A stretch of DNA of 64,000 nucleotides from contig CAJPFG010000010.1 in assembly GCA_905339235.1 (NCBI GenBank), positions 226,531-290,530 on the forward strand, in the 5' to 3' direction. The notes under the pieces are model-generated. The model saw only the letters and a program-made list of their open reading frames with translations. It made no database searches and was not told the DNA's origin. The position numbers and the translations under genes are program-made. Below, piece after piece: positions 35,366 through 44,305 of this stretch (its first letter is position 1; every line of letters starts with the position of its first letter). The stretch is from Phycisphaerales bacterium (GTDB taxonomy: Bacteria; Planctomycetota; Phycisphaerae; Phycisphaerales; UBA1924).

Positions 35366-37267
35366 ATGCGACTCCTCCCCCTCCTCGCCACCCTTGCCCT
35401 CGCCGCCCCTGCCCTGGGCCAATACTCCCCCAAGCCCAAAAGCGCCCCCGCCCAGCCCGCCTCCAAACCCGGCCGGCCCGGCAAGCCCGACAAGAACGCC
35501 CCGCACCCGGTCGAGGAGCGCGTCAATGCCGCGCTCGCCGCCGCGGCCGAGTCGGGCGATCTCAAGGCCGCCGCCGCCTCCATCCAGTCCATCTTCGACG
35601 AGCAGATCGCCTACACCCCGCTCTCTGACCGGCGCGCTTTCATCGCTCCCGTCCGCGCCCTGCGGTTGCTGCGTCTCATCACCCGCGCCGGCAAGGACGC
35701 CCCGGTCATCCTTCCCGACTTTCTCAGGCACCCCGACTTTGCGAGCAATCTCGCCTTCCTCGCGAAGGACAAGGACGATTCCAAGAAACTCCTCCCCGTC
35801 GCGGCCGAGATCATGCTCCACCGCTCGCGCGATGTGGACGACTTCCCCGCCCTCGCCGCGGCGACGTGCGTGGTGTTCGACGGCGAGCGGAAGTGGGAGT
35901 TCGGCGCGGCCCCGCCCGCCCTCGAGGCCTTCACCTACTTCACGAAGAACGACCAGCGCCTCCGCATGAGCATTCGCGACACACCCGCCGAACTTCTCGT
36001 CTTCGTCGTTGACACCTTCCACGCCACGCCCGACCTGCTCTGGGCCCTCGACAAGTACTCCGGCACGAAGAACCTGGGCAAGTGCTACACGGACGTCCCC
36101 TACGACCACGCCCACTTCCCCGCCGGCAACCCCCTCAAACTCTCCAAGGTCGAACCCACCCTCGAGAACATCCTCAAGGCCGGCGGCGTCTGCCGGCACC
36201 AGGCCCACTTCGCCATGCACGTCGCCAAGGCGCAAGGTGTTCCAAGCGTCTACGTCTCCGGCGTCGGCAGCGAGGTCTCGCACGCGTGGCTGGGCTACCT
36301 CGAAGTCTCGCGCACCACCGCGCAGTGGAACTTCGACGCCGGCCGCTTCGGCGAGTATCGCGAGATCACCGGGCGCGCCACCGATCCGCAGACCCGCGGC
36401 TCGCTCTCCGACGGCGAACTCTCGCTCCTCGCCCGCGCCTGCCTGGAACCGCTCGAAGGTCGCCGCTTCGCCGCCGCGCTCACCGACGCCGCCACGCGCC
36501 TGGGCTCGCTCGAGCGATCCAAAACCTACCCGCCCGCGAAGCCCGAGGGCGCCGACCTCGAACCGCGCTCGCCCACCACCGCCGTCCGCCTCGCGCTCCT
36601 CGAAGAGGCCGTCAACGCCTGCGCGGCCTACCAGCCAGCCTGGGATCAGGTCACCCAACTCGCGGCGAAGAAACAACTGGCCCGGCACGACATCGACCAC
36701 TGGGCCGACGCCGCGATCACGCTCTGCGGCCGCGACTTCCCCGACTTCGCCGTGGACACCCTCACGCCCCTCATCTCGGCCGTGGACGACACGCCGTCAC
36801 AAGACAAGATGTGGACCTGGGCCTTCAACCAGTTCAGCGGCCAGGCCAAGCCCGTCCCCGGCAGCAAAGCCAAGCCCGCGGCCAAGCGCAACGACCTGGC
36901 CGCGCGTTTGCGATTCAGCCAGGGCGAGATGTGGGAAAAGGCCGGCAACCCCGCCAACGCCTGGGACGCATACCACGACATCGTCGAGCGATTCCCCAAC
37001 AACGGAAGGTTCATCGTCTTGGCGGCCGGGCGCTGCGAGATTCTCCTCCGCAACGAGAGCAAGCCCGGCTCCGACATCGCGAACCTCTACGCCGACGCCT
37101 GGAAGCGGGTGAACAAACCCGGCGCGAACATGTCCCCCGAGTTCCTCGTCGTCAGCAGTTATGTGCTGCTCGGCGACCGTTACGCCGCGGTCCTGAAGGA
37201 AAACGGCGACAACGCCAGGAGCGCCGAGGTGCTTCGGCAACTGCCGATCCGGCCCGGCGAGCGATGA
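35366..37267 (+). CDS. Secreted transglutaminase-like protein
   Basis: A 633-residue exported protein. Signal peptide MRLLPLLATLALAAPALGQ, then a Pro/Lys linker. A transglutaminase-like core is recognised by Cys276 in KAGGVCRHQAHFAMHVA, His306 in EVSHAWLGYLE and a following Asp/Asn in WNFDAGRF (about 321-327), the usual Cys-His-Asp arrangement. The C-terminal 200 residues are helical with TPR-like spacing (AGNPANAWDAYHDIVERFP). In the superfamily, members cross-link or cleave proteins or act as peptidoglycan-linked peptidases; which applies here cannot be told. The frame is open 137 codons further upstream inside the preceding gene in another phase, which I disregard. Confidence 0.78.
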   Translation: MRLLPLLATLALAAPALGQYSPKPKSAPAQPASKPGRPGKPDKNAPHPVEERVNAALAAAAESGDLKAAAASIQSIFDEQIAYTPLSDRRAFIAPVRALRLLRLITRAGKDAPVILPDFLRHPDFASNLAFLAKDKDDSKKLLPVAAEIMLHRSRDVDDFPALAAATCVVFDGERKWEFGAAPPALEAFTYFTKNDQRLRMSIRDTPAELLVFVVDTFHATPDLLWALDKYSGTKNLGKCYTDVPYDHAHFPAGNPLKLSKVEPTLENILKAGGVCRHQAHFAMHVAKAQGVPSVYVSGVGSEVSHAWLGYLEVSRTTAQWNFDAGRFGEYREITGRATDPQTRGSLSDGELSLLARACLEPLEGRRFAAALTDAATRLGSLERSKTYPPAKPEGADLEPRSPTTAVRLALLEEAVNACAAYQPAWDQVTQLAAKKQLARHDIDHWADAAITLCGRDFPDFAVDTLTPLISAVDDTPSQDKMWTWAFNQFSGQAKPVPGSKAKPAAKRNDLAARLRFSQGEMWEKAGNPANAWDAYHDIVERFPNNGRFIVLAAGRCEILLRNESKPGSDIANLYADAWKRVNKPGANMSPEFLVVSSYVLLGDRYAAVLKENGDNARSAEVLRQLPIRPGER

Positions 37268-37353
37268 CGAGTCGATCGGCCCGCCGATCCGGGCCGCGTC
37301 TACGGTGATTCGGTCGGATCGCTTCGTGCCGCACGTGTCCGCCGCCCGCGCCG

Positions 37354-37869
37354 TCAGTCTCTTCGCCCGCGCCCCATCTGCTCCATCGACATCGTGATCA
37401 CCATCGATAGGCCCACCCCCGCGGCGAACACGTACAGCCCGGCGCGCGGCGTCGCGTCCAGCGCGGCCTTCGACGACATCATCACCACCGTCACCGCCAC
37501 CACGAACACGTCCAGCATCGACCATCGCCCCAGCACATCCACCCAGAACAGCAGCCTCCCGCGCCGCGGGGCCTCCATCGGCGTAAGCCAGATTCCCAGC
37601 AGCCCCCCGAGTTTCAGGATCGGAAACAGCACCGAGAACAACGCGATCACGACCGCCAGGAATCCCTGCCCGTCGATCCACAGCGCCCGCACCCCCGTCA
37701 GGATTGTGTATTCGTCGTTCCAGAAGATCAACTTCTGCACGCGCATCACCGGCAGCACCAGCCCCGTCAGCAGCAGCGCCAGCGCCGTCACCAGCCCCAC
37801 GGGCACCCACCACCGCCCCGGGTTGAGCGCCGCCAGAGACTTCGCGGTTGTGCGCCGCTCCGCACTCAC
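37354..37869 (-). CDS. PqiA-like membrane protein
   Basis: A 171-residue protein with four transmembrane helices (VPVGLVTALALLLTGLVLPV, FLAVVIALFSVLFPILKLGG, MLDVFVVAVTVVMMSS, AGLYVFAAGVGLSMVITM). VLGRWSMLDVFVVA and VLFPILKL match the paraquat-inducible protein A family. PqiA proteins act with MCE-domain proteins in envelope lipid transport, but no pqiB-like gene is here. This is a single-module form. The ATG overlaps the rmuC stop (ATGA), so it is the second gene of a two-gene operon. Confidence 0.84.
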   Translation of the reverse strand: MSAERRTTAKSLAALNPGRWWVPVGLVTALALLLTGLVLPVMRVQKLIFWNDEYTILTGVRALWIDGQGFLAVVIALFSVLFPILKLGGLLGIWLTPMEAPRRGRLLFWVDVLGRWSMLDVFVVAVTVVMMSSKAALDATPRAGLYVFAAGVGLSMVITMSMEQMGRGRRD

Positions 37870-39389
37870 CGGCGCACCCCGTCGGGCACGCCCACGGGCA
37901 GTTGCCGCAGCGGCGTCGTCACCACTTCAAAAAGCGGCGCTTCACGATCCGAGTTCCCTCCTGATTCCTCGATCGTCTTCACCTGCGGCAGCAGCCGGTC
38001 CGTCACCGACCCCACAAACTTGTTCCACCGCTCCACCGCCGTCCCCAGCGAGTTTCCGACTCCCTCCGCGTGCTCCAGCGCGATCACCAGCCTCTTGTGC
38101 AACTCCACGACCAGTTCGCCCATCTCCTTCGCCCGCTCGCTCAACCGCTGCTCCTGGAATCCCAGGTGCACCGCCCGAAGCAGCGCGATCAACGACCCCG
38201 GCCCCACCAGGATCACGCCCCGCCCCGCCGTCTTGTCCAGCAGGTCCGGCCGGCGCGCCAATGCCGCGTCCAGGAACTGCTCCGCCGGCACGAACATCAC
38301 CACGAACTGAGGCGAGCCGTCGTACTCCTTCCAGTACGCCTTTCTCGCCAGCGCCGTCGCCTGCCGCTCGATCCCGTCCGCGAAATCCTTGAGCCTCGCC
38401 TCGGCCACGTCCGGGTCCTTCGCCTCGATCGCGTCCAGGTAGGGTTTCAGGTTCGCCTTCGCGTCCACCACGATGTGCCGCCCGTTGGGGAGCGACACCA
38501 CCATGTCCGGCCGCAGCGGGTTGCCCTCCGAGTCCAGCGTGCTTGCCTGCTCGGCAAAGTCGCAGTACTCCCGCATCCCCGAAACCTCGGCGACGCGCTT
38601 CAACTGGATCTCGCCATACCGCCCGCGCACCTGCGGCTCGCGCAGCGCCTTCACCAGGTTCCCCGTCTCTTCCTTGAGCGATTGCCCGGCCCGCGTCATC
38701 TCCTCGATCCGGGCGCGCAGGTCCGCGTGGCTCTCCGTGCGGAGTTTCTCCATCTCCGCCAGTTTCGACTCCGTCTTGCCCAGCGTCTCGCGGATCGGCT
38801 TCACCATCTCCTCCACCGCCTTCTGCCGCTTCTCCAGATCGGCCCCCGCATCGCCGCTGTGCTTCTCGAACTGCTGCTTCGCCAACTCCAGGAACTGCGT
38901 GTTCGACTTCGCCAGCACGTCGTTCGCCAGTTTGCCGAACGAGTCCTTCATCATTTGCGTGAAGGCCCCCAGGCTCGCCTCGATCTTGTTCTTCTCCTCT
39001 TCCAGCGCCTTGCGCTGCGCCTCGAACACGCGCTCCTTCTCCGTCAACCTCTGTTCCCACACCGCCCGCTCCGCGCCCATCGCCTTCGCCAGCGCCTCGT
39101 TCCCGGCCGCCCGATCCCGCTCACGACCGTCGCGCTCCGCCGTGAACGACGCCTCCACGCTCGCCAGGCCCTTCTCCGCGCGCGTCAGAGCCTCACCCTG
39201 TCGCTGAAACTCCGCCCCCCGGGCCTCCAGCGCCCTCTCGGTCTGCTCCCGACGCTCCCGCTCCGCGCGCGCCGTCTCCTCCGCCGCGCTCAGCCGCGCG
39301 GCCTCTGCGCCCCGGCGCACCAGCAGCCACATCACGCCTCCCACCCCCGCCAACGCCACCAACCCCAATGCCCAGTGCATCACGTCCAT
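37866..39389 (-). CDS. rmuC: RmuC family protein
   Basis: A 507-residue protein. The N-terminus is a single membrane anchor (ALGLVALAGVGGVMWLLV). A long coiled coil (about 35-240, many Glu/Arg/Lys heptads) leads to the RmuC nuclease-like domain: REPQVRGRYGEIQLKRVAE, DMVVSLPNGRHIVVDAKANL and ILVGPGSLIALLRAVHLGF. The (D/E)-x-K in VVDAKA is the PD-(D/E)xK-type active-site feature. RmuC limits DNA inversions in E. coli and has been implicated in defence and recombination. Start ATG 39389 is backed by a -10 box seven bases upstream; a second ATG three codons on is possible. Confidence 0.9.
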   Translation of the reverse strand: MDVMHWALGLVALAGVGGVMWLLVRRGAEAARLSAAEETARAERERREQTERALEARGAEFQRQGEALTRAEKGLASVEASFTAERDGRERDRAAGNEALAKAMGAERAVWEQRLTEKERVFEAQRKALEEEKNKIEASLGAFTQMMKDSFGKLANDVLAKSNTQFLELAKQQFEKHSGDAGADLEKRQKAVEEMVKPIRETLGKTESKLAEMEKLRTESHADLRARIEEMTRAGQSLKEETGNLVKALREPQVRGRYGEIQLKRVAEVSGMREYCDFAEQASTLDSEGNPLRPDMVVSLPNGRHIVVDAKANLKPYLDAIEAKDPDVAEARLKDFADGIERQATALARKAYWKEYDGSPQFVVMFVPAEQFLDAALARRPDLLDKTAGRGVILVGPGSLIALLRAVHLGFQEQRLSERAKEMGELVVELHKRLVIALEHAEGVGNSLGTAVERWNKFVGSVTDRLLPQVKTIEESGGNSDREAPLFEVVTTPLRQLPVGVPDGVRR

Positions 39390-39396
39390 AGCCCGG

Positions 39397-39402
39397 AGTG
39401 TA
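39397..39402 (-). promoter_or_regulatory. -10 box of the rmuC-pqiA operon
   Basis: Minus-strand TACACT with seven bases (CCGGGCT) before the rmuC ATG. Confidence 0.48.
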
Positions 39403-39603
39403 ACCGGGCCGCGCATTGTCGTCAGGTGTTTATTCGGAATCGACACCCGCCTCGAAACCGGCGGTCCTCCTGCCATTTCGGCATCCGCGGCCCCATCTCC
39501 AACCTCCGCTCCACCTCGCCTCCGTCAAGATTCCACTCCCCTCACGCACCACGCCCCGCGCACCTGTCCGACACCTCGGCACGCCCCTTGCCATAGCCAC
39601 TCC

Positions 39604-40152
39604 GTGCTGAACGTGCGCCTTCATCACGGCGAATCAGGCGGTTCCTCCGCCCAACCCCCCTGCGGCAGCGGTGGGGGTCTGGGGGGACGGCTCAACCTGC
39701 TGCTGTCGTGCGCCCGTTGGCAGCCCGACCCCTGGGTCGAACGGCTCCCCCGGATGCTCGAGCCAATGGGCATCCTCTCGCTCGAGGCCCGCACCGGCGC
39801 CCACGCCTCGCGGATCATCCAGACCACTCCGATCCACGTGGCCGTGGTGGACTTGGCCTTGCCCCTCGACGATGCCGACGACGTCACGCCCGAACTCTCC
39901 GAGGGCGGATCCCGGATTCTCGAACTCCTCGCCCGGCTGGAGTCTCCCCCGCCCGTCGTGGCCGTGAAGCGCTCCCGCACCCATCGCGACGACACCCGCG
40001 ACATTTCCTCGGCGCTGCGCCTGGGCGCCTTCGCCATCATCGACCGCCCGAGCGGCCTCTCCGATCTCAACCTGATCCTCGACATCCTCCGGCGCTGTCT
40101 GGAGCGCCATCACCGCGGCTGCTGGCCCCGCAACCCCGACCCCGAAAGTTAA
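39604..40152 (+). CDS. Degenerate receiver-like protein
   Basis: A 182-residue protein with an N-terminal Gly/Ser-rich stretch. Residues 28-170 look like a response-regulator receiver fold: the strand IHVAVVDLALP with Asp83 at the phosphorylation site, then VVAVKRSRTHRD and AFAIIDRPSGLSDLNLILD. The acidic pair of the first loop is missing and the usual Lys is Arg148. It has no output domain. It may be a pseudo-receiver that works by protein contact. The start is a GTG with no clear Shine-Dalgarno site. It ends 57 bases before groES, so it may be read with the chaperonin genes. Confidence 0.62.
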   Translation: MLNVRLHHGESGGSSAQPPCGSGGGLGGRLNLLLSCARWQPDPWVERLPRMLEPMGILSLEARTGAHASRIIQTTPIHVAVVDLALPLDDADDVTPELSEGGSRILELLARLESPPPVVAVKRSRTHRDDTRDISSALRLGAFAIIDRPSGLSDLNLILDILRRCLERHHRGCWPRNPDPES

Positions 40153-40209
40153 CTCTCGGATTTCAGTTCTCAGTTCTCGTTTTCGCTTTCAATCACGGAG
40201 ACCTTCGAC

Positions 40210-40521
40210 ATGAGCAAGAGTTCCAAGTCCGCGTCCATCCGCCCCCTCGGCGACAAGATCCTCGTCAAACGCGACGAGGCCCAGACCAAGACCGAGTCCG
40301 GCATCTTCCTCCCCGAGACCGGCAAGGAACGCCCCAAGACCGGCACCGTCGCGGCCGTGGGCACCGGCTCTCTCAACACCGACACCGGCGAGCGCATCCC
40401 GCTCTCCGTAAAGAAGGGCGACAAGATCATCTTCTCTTCCTACGCCGGCACCGAAGTCAAACTCGACGGCCAGGAACTCCTGATCATGGGCGAAGACGAC
40501 GTGCTCGCGGTCATCGACTAG
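40210..40521 (+). CDS. groES: Co-chaperonin GroES
   Basis: A 103-residue GroES. SIRPLGDKILVKRDEAQTKT is the family start, GIFLPETGKERPKTGTV covers the mobile loop and the roof, and KIIFSSYAGTEVKLDGQE is the conserved end. GroES caps GroEL for ATP-driven protein folding. A GGAG site precedes the ATG. No CIRCE (TTAGCACTC-N9-GAGTGCTAA) is found upstream; the upstream DNA is a pyrimidine-rich stretch with a short direct repeat (CAGTTCT at 40165 and 40172). A hairpin follows the stop, before a small gene that separates it from groEL. Confidence 0.95.
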   Translation: MSKSSKSASIRPLGDKILVKRDEAQTKTESGIFLPETGKERPKTGTVAAVGTGSLNTDTGERIPLSVKKGDKIIFSSYAGTEVKLDGQELLIMGEDDVLAVID

Positions 40522-40526
40522 AGAAC

Positions 40527-40543
40527 CCCGAGCGCGGCTCGGG
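40527..40543 (+). other. Hairpin after groES
   Basis: CCCGAG pairs with CTCGGG around CGCGG, six bases after the stop. There is no T-tract, so it could be an RNA-processing or attenuation element that sets the groES to groEL ratio rather than a full terminator. Confidence 0.4.
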
Positions 40544-40581
40544 CGTTCCGATCTCTCCCCCTTGCTCTTTGGAACGCCGTC

Positions 40582-40824
40582 TTGACCCCCGACCAACTCC
40601 GCACCGCCCTCAAGGAACTCAACGGCGAACGCGACTGCACGTTCGCCTTCGGTTCCATGCCCAGCCACGAATCCACCATGATCGTTCAAAACGCCATGCT
40701 CATCCCCGACGAGCCCGACCACCTGGTCAAGGTCACGGACGGCAAGAGCGTCTACATCGTGGATGCCGACCGCATCATCTGGATCCGCATCGGCCTCGCC
40801 CACAAAGAACCGCACCGACACTGA
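40582..40824 (+). CDS. Small protein of unknown function between groES and groEL
   Basis: An 80-residue soluble protein starting at a TTG; GGAA lies nine bases upstream. It has an acidic helix (MTPDQLRTALKELNGE), a strand-rich middle (CTFAFGSMPSHESTMIVQNA, VTDGKSVYIVDADRIIWIRI) and a His-ending tail (AHKEPHRH). No family is recognised. The encoded sequence has the mixed polar composition of a real protein. It is wedged between groES and groEL with spacing of about 60 and 130 bases, and may be a chaperonin-linked accessory protein or a passenger. Confidence 0.55.
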   Translation: MTPDQLRTALKELNGERDCTFAFGSMPSHESTMIVQNAMLIPDEPDHLVKVTDGKSVYIVDADRIIWIRIGLAHKEPHRH

Positions 40825-40828
40825 AGAG

Positions 40829-40930
40829 TTCACCACGGAGGACACGGAGTTTCACGGAGACCTTGTGATCGGAGAACTGATGATCTGAGCCCATCTCCGC
40901 TCCGTGCCCCTCCGTGTCCTCCGTGGTGAA
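40829..40930. repeat. 20-bp perfect inverted repeat around a 62-base centre in the groES-groEL spacer
   Basis: TTCACCACGGAGGACACGGA at 40829-40848 is matched exactly by its reverse complement at 40911-40930. Additional shorter pieces (CACGGAG, CTCCGTG) lie between. CACGGAGGACACGGAG-type repeats are scattered through many planctomycete and proteobacterial genomes. As RNA it would form a long hairpin about 27 bases before groEL. Confidence 0.8.
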
Positions 40931-40957
40931 AAAAAACGAACGAAAGGAACAAGTCCC

Positions 40958-42592
<1,635 letters not shown>

Positions 42593-42658
42593 GGCGTAGA
42601 TCACCCTGAGTGCAAGTTCGGGTAAAACACCCGAAAGCCCGGATTACCCCCGCACCCA

Positions 42659-42690
42659 CGACCCCGAGCCCGCTCGGGGTCGTTTCATTT
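42659..42690 (+). terminator. Rho-independent terminator of groEL
   Basis: CGACCCCGAG (42659-42668) pairs with CTCGGGGTCG (42673-42682) around CCCG and is followed by TTTCATTTT. Confidence 0.85.
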
Positions 42691-42692
42691 TG

Positions 42693-42698
42693 TACACT
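42693..42698 (+). promoter_or_regulatory. -10 box of the toxin-antitoxin operon
   Basis: TACACT is followed by AGGACC and the toxin ATG. It directly abuts the groEL terminator. Confidence 0.5.
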
Positions 42699-42704
42699 AG
42701 GACC

Positions 42705-43172
42705 ATGCCCCGCGTCTTCATCGAGACGACGATCCCTTCGTTCTATTTCGAGACGCGCACCGATCGCCGCTCGCAGGATTGGCGTGATCAGACCCGACGC
42801 TGGTGGGACGATCATCGCGCGAGGTACGAACTGGTTACCAGCCCGCTGGTGCTTCTCGAGTACCGGAGGTCACCGGTCGGAAAATCGAGCGAGGCGGAAC
42901 AGTTCTTTGCCCGTGTCCGACTTCTCGATACACCCCCGGAGTTTGAGTCCGTGGTCTCGCACTACATTCAGCAGCGGCTGATGCCCGCCGACGCGAAAGG
43001 CGACGCGGCCCACCTCGCGATGGCCTCGCTGCACGCGGCCGACTTTCTTCTCACGTGGAACTGCCAACACCTTGCCAACGCGAACAAGCAGCGGCACATC
43101 CGGGTGATCAACGAACGGCTTGGGCTCTCAACTCCTATCATCACCACGCCTTTCGAGTTGATCCCGGAGTGA
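42705..43172 (+). CDS. PIN-domain (VapC-like) toxin
   Basis: A 155-residue PIN-domain ribonuclease. Likely metal-binding acids are Glu7 (VFIETTIPSF), Glu52 (PLVLLEYRR), Asp100 (AKGDAAHLAMAS) and Asp113; LLTWNCQHLANANK is typical of a VapC subgroup with this ETTIPSF start. VapC toxins cut tRNA or rRNA and are neutralised by a partner. The gene is followed five bases later by a 70-codon gene, probably its antitoxin; the toxin-first order is less common. The ATG at 42705 lies at the expected transcription start. Another ATG 15 bases upstream would fall inside the promoter. Confidence 0.85.
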   Translation: MPRVFIETTIPSFYFETRTDRRSQDWRDQTRRWWDDHRARYELVTSPLVLLEYRRSPVGKSSEAEQFFARVRLLDTPPEFESVVSHYIQQRLMPADAKGDAAHLAMASLHAADFLLTWNCQHLANANKQRHIRVINERLGLSTPIITTPFELIPE

Positions 43173-43176
43173 ACCC

Positions 43177-43389
43177 ATGGCCGCCCCCTCACGCAAAGCC
43201 AGCCGCCGTTCCCCCGAAGCATCGGGCATTCCGCCGGCCGTCGCGGAGGTCCGGGCCATCCGCCGACAACTGCTGAAGGAATCCGGCGGTGACATCGAGG
43301 CGCTCATGGAATTGGCCCGGCGGGAAGCCTCCCGCCGCCCCCCAGCCCGCACCGCCTCCCCAAGGAAGCGCCCGCGTCGCGCGGCCTGA
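43177..43389 (+). CDS. Small antitoxin-like protein
   Basis: A 70-residue basic protein. The middle PAVAEVRAIRRQLLKESGGD forms an amphipathic helix resembling short partner proteins encoded next to this PIN family (E-x-R-x-I-R pattern followed by a Gly-Asp turn and a second helix IEALMELARREASRR). The tail is Pro/Arg-rich. No DNA-binding motif is obvious. Translated right after the toxin (gap four bases after the stop). It is assigned as antitoxin from context and pattern, with moderate confidence. Confidence 0.6.
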   Translation: MAAPSRKASRRSPEASGIPPAVAEVRAIRRQLLKESGGDIEALMELARREASRRPPARTASPRKRPRRAA

Positions 43390-43404
43390 ACGAAGGCCCG
43401 GGAA

Positions 43405-43596
43405 TCACGGCAGCAGCGTCGCGATCGTGTAGTCGATCCGGACCGCGCCGAGTTTGTGCTCGTTGGTGGCCCCCGCGCCGCTCCAATAGCCGCGAACGGC
43501 GTAGTGGCGGAGTGAGTTGTCGACCGCGAGCGAGAGGCCGGAGATGGTCTGCGTCCGGACCGCGGCGCTCGCGCCGGCCTCCCCGAACGGGACAAA
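43405..43596 (-). pseudogene. Possible 3' remnant of a secreted-protein gene
   Basis: The minus-strand frame ending at 43405 encodes GLSLAVDNSLRHYAVRGYWS and ends HKLGAVRIDYTIATLLP. That composition is typical of the end of planctomycete secreted beta-sandwich proteins, but the frame has no start; further upstream it runs across the membrane-protein gene at 43672. Either a remnant of a decayed gene or a chance frame. Confidence 0.35.
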
Positions 43597-43671
43597 ACGG
43601 GAACGCCCACGGCCGTCGTCGCTACTTCCCGCAACTTCTGCTATCCTGCCACCGCTGCGCCGGCAGAACCC

Positions 43672-44262
43672 ATGAGCGACCTCCACAACAAACCTCCGTT
43701 CAAACTGCTCTGGGCATCCCTTCTCATTCTGGTACTCGCCGCGATCGCGGCCGCGTTTCTTGCCATTCTCGTGCACAAGGCAACGCTCGGGCGTCCCGGG
43801 GAAACGGGCGCCCGTATCCACCCCATCGTCCTTGCCGGCTTCTTCATCGCTCTCGTCATCGCCCTTGCCGCGTACGTCACGTACATCGTGCTCATCTTCA
43901 GAATGTGGAAGGTTGTGCAGGACGGCCACGCCAGCCTCTCCCCTGGCGCCGCCACGGCGCTCGCCGCCATCCCCGTCGTGGCGTTTATCGGAGTGTTCTT
44001 TGCAGTCTTCGGTCTATCACGAGAGCTGAATCGGGTTGCACGAGAACGAGCACTCTCGGCCAAAGCCACAGAAGGGCTGGCGCTCGCCGCGTGCATCTGC
44101 TGGGTCGGGGGAACGCTCATTGGCTGGATCCCGATTCTCGGCTGCGCAGGCTCGCTGATCGGCCTGATCGGGAATATCTTGCTCTTCACCGCGCTGTTCC
44201 AGATGGCCTCGGCCGCCACGGCAATCGTCGAGGCCGGTGAAGCCATCGATCCTACCGCGTAA
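43672..44262 (+). CDS. Hypothetical four-helix membrane protein
   Basis: A 196-residue integral membrane protein with four to five helices (LLWASLLILVLAAIAAAFLA, HPIVLAGFFIALVIALAAYV, ALAAIPVVAFIGVFFAVFGL, and a C-terminal pair around GGTLIGWIPILGCAGSLIGL). No conserved domain is recognised. A TATCCT hexamer lies 24 bases before the ATG, with no good Shine-Dalgarno site. It follows a likely gene remnant and is convergent with the next gene. Confidence 0.7.
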   Translation: MSDLHNKPPFKLLWASLLILVLAAIAAAFLAILVHKATLGRPGETGARIHPIVLAGFFIALVIALAAYVTYIVLIFRMWKVVQDGHASLSPGAATALAAIPVVAFIGVFFAVFGLSRELNRVARERALSAKATEGLALAACICWVGGTLIGWIPILGCAGSLIGLIGNILLFTALFQMASAATAIVEAGEAIDPTA

Positions 44263-44305
44263 GTTCGAACGCGTCGGCAGACCCAACGTTGCGCAATCCG
44301 CGGGA

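Noticed and set aside
40153..40209. CIRCE operator upstream of groES
   Set aside because: No TTAGCACTC-N9-GAGTGCTAA or close match occurs in the spacer.
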